Shown: one piece after another, positions 63,104-64,000 of the stretch
Layout of the letters: each line of letters starts with the position of its first letter
Numbering within the stretch: the first letter of the stretch is position 1
DNA from: JANJTY01 sp038257155
GTDB taxonomy: Bacteria > Pseudomonadota > Gammaproteobacteria > Xanthomonadales > Xanthomonadaceae
NCBI GenBank assembly: GCA_038257155.1
Contig: JBBSJP010000005.1
Location: 1 to 64,000, forward strand
Reading direction: 5' to 3'
DNA: 64,000 nt
Translations under genes and position numbers: made by a program
Notes under the pieces: model-generated
What the model saw: the letters and a program-made list of their open reading frames with translations, nothing else
Databases searched by the model: none
Told to the model about the DNA's origin: nothing

Positions 63104-64000
63104 CTAAACCCGCGGCGGATCGGTCTCGCGAGCGGGGTGTCTGTGCTTGCCAACGGCCGCGATGAAGGCTGCGCTGTCCGCCTCGCCGTTCTCGGCCTCG
63201 GCAAGCAGCACGCCAGGGTCGGGTTCACCGTCAGGAAGCATGGCAGCGACACCGGCACGCTCGAGCAAGGCTTTCGAAGCCCCGAGCGCGAGCAGGGTCT
63301 TGCCGTGACGAAACTGCAGTGCGACGAATTCGACGGCCTGCGCATTGCCAAGCAGAGCGTTCACGCCCACGTCGCCGTCCGGCAAGACCACTGCATCGAA
63401 CAGCACGGGCGGCGAGTTTTCGAAACTTGCCGTGGCCTCGACGGATTCGCCGTCGATCGTGTCTATCGCGCCGAGCCGTGCCGCAACAATCACAGCAACA
63501 GCGCCTGCGGCAAGCAAGGCCGCTTGCGCTGCCAGCAGGGATGCGCCGTCCACGCCATGTGCCGCCAGCAAAGCGATCTTGCGGCTTCGAATACCACCGT
63601 CACCGGGCAGGGCTGTGAGCGACAATGCGGCTGAGATGGTGACCTCTGGCGCGTTTGGTTTTTCCAGCGCGCGGGGCAGGGCGGCCGGTACCGGCATGCC
63701 CAGCCCATCGGCCACCTGCTCTGCCAACTGCGGCGAGACATTGACCAGCGAGGCCAGCATGCGCTCGCGGATTGCCGGCACGGTGAGCTTGCTCAACTCG
63801 AAGCGGAAGCCGCCGACGATGTGCGCCTGTTCGACCACGGTCTGGCTGTCGTAGAAGAGCGTGGCCTGGGTGTAGTGATCGGCGAATTTTTCCGGCTTGC
63901 CGCGCAGCTTTTCACCCTCCATCGGTTGGGGGAATGAAACGAAGCCCTTGGCGCCGGCCTGAAACGGGCAGCCGCCGCCTAGCGAGTTCGGTTCATACGC
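63104..64000 (-). CDS. katE: Clade-2 (KatE-type) catalase, C-terminal part
   Basis: The gene runs off the right edge. The visible end of about 298 residues begins YEPNSLGGGCPFQAG, then FVSFP, EKFADHYTQATLFYDSQTV and VGGFRFELSKLTVPAIRERM. These are the late core landmarks of large-subunit haem catalases. It continues with the extra C-terminal DJ-1/flavodoxin-like domain (IALLAAHGVDGASLLAAQAA, FDAVVLPDGDVGVNALLG). It should break down hydrogen peroxide in the cytosol. The haem ligand and active-site His lie outside the window. Confidence 0.9.
   Translation of the reverse strand, partial: AYEPNSLGGGCPFQAGAKGFVSFPQPMEGEKLRGKPEKFADHYTQATLFYDSQTVVEQAHIVGGFRFELSKLTVPAIRERMLASLVNVSPQLAEQVADGLGMPVPAALPRALEKPNAPEVTISAALSLTALPGDGGIRSRKIALLAAHGVDGASLLAAQAALLAAGAVAVIVAARLGAIDTIDGESVEATASFENSPPVLFDAVVLPDGDVGVNALLGNAQAVEFVALQFRHGKTLLALGASKALLERAGVAAMLPDGEPDPGVLLAEAENGEADSAAFIAAVGKHRHPARETDPPRV

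Noticed and set aside
1..64000. tRNA, rRNA, prophage or integrase genes
   Set aside because: I saw no cloverleaf-like sequence, rRNA segment, phage structural gene or integrase in the window.

Overview
The window is GC-rich and densely coded. Its gene content is that of a free-living aerobic gammaproteobacterium, most likely of the Lysobacterales/Xanthomonadales. It has a bacterial kynurenine branch (kmo, kynU), recCBD in that order, a SirB1-family protein, a clade-2 catalase, many c-di-GMP and Crp-type regulators, and dispersed GTAG-headed palindromic repeats. This placement is inferred from gene content; no rRNA or tRNA gene is visible to fix it.

Layout. 0.2-5.8 kb: kmo, kynU, thiE, rubredoxin, a SirB1-like transglutaminase/TPR protein and a DUF192 lipoprotein. 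A 233-nt tract with no T on the + strand fills the space between kynU and kmo. 6.0-15.1 kb: the overlapping recC-recB-recD operon. 15.4-17.5 kb: a secreted LTD-PPC-PPC-endonuclease I protein between clusters of palindromic repeats. 18.2-22.3 kb: an RND permease and its membrane fusion protein. 22.5-22.8 kb: a 276-bp mosaic repeat with perfect 19-bp terminal inverted repeats. 23-38 kb: a signalling block with a beta-propeller protein, a periplasmic-propeller diguanylate cyclase, an alpha/beta hydrolase, a CHASE3-PAS hybrid histidine kinase overlapping a REC-EAL phosphodiesterase, a small acidic protein, a ferritin-like protein, a CheB-CheR-PAS fusion and a PAS protein.

38.4-43.2 kb: a polysaccharide deacetylase facing a tightly overlapping GNAT/aminotransferase/GNAT operon that looks like cell-surface glycan modification. 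43.6-55.6 kb: two Crp/Fnr paralogues, the first interrupted by an in-frame TAA, flank a 2174-residue secreted repeat protein with ten 113/114-residue Calx-beta-like units. A sensor diguanylate cyclase and a YrbG-type antiporter follow. 55.7-58.5 kb: an SPFH protein, a double zinc-ribbon membrane protein and a small membrane protein in one operon, resembling the Bacillus YdjG/YdjI membrane-stress module. 58.6-60.1 kb: a ribbon-helix-helix regulator with an esterase. 60.4-63 kb: an MBL-rhodanese protein with two YeeE/YedE sulfur transport proteins. The right edge holds the C-terminal part of a KatE-type catalase.

The strongest leads are the interrupted crp gene and its 5' leader, which has a diverged copy 5.4 kb away; the T-free tract; the TIR-bounded mosaic; the tandem-repeat surface protein; the SPFH/zinc-ribbon operon; and the probable RHH operator over its own start codon. 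All similarity statements were made by eye or from family knowledge. No database search was run.
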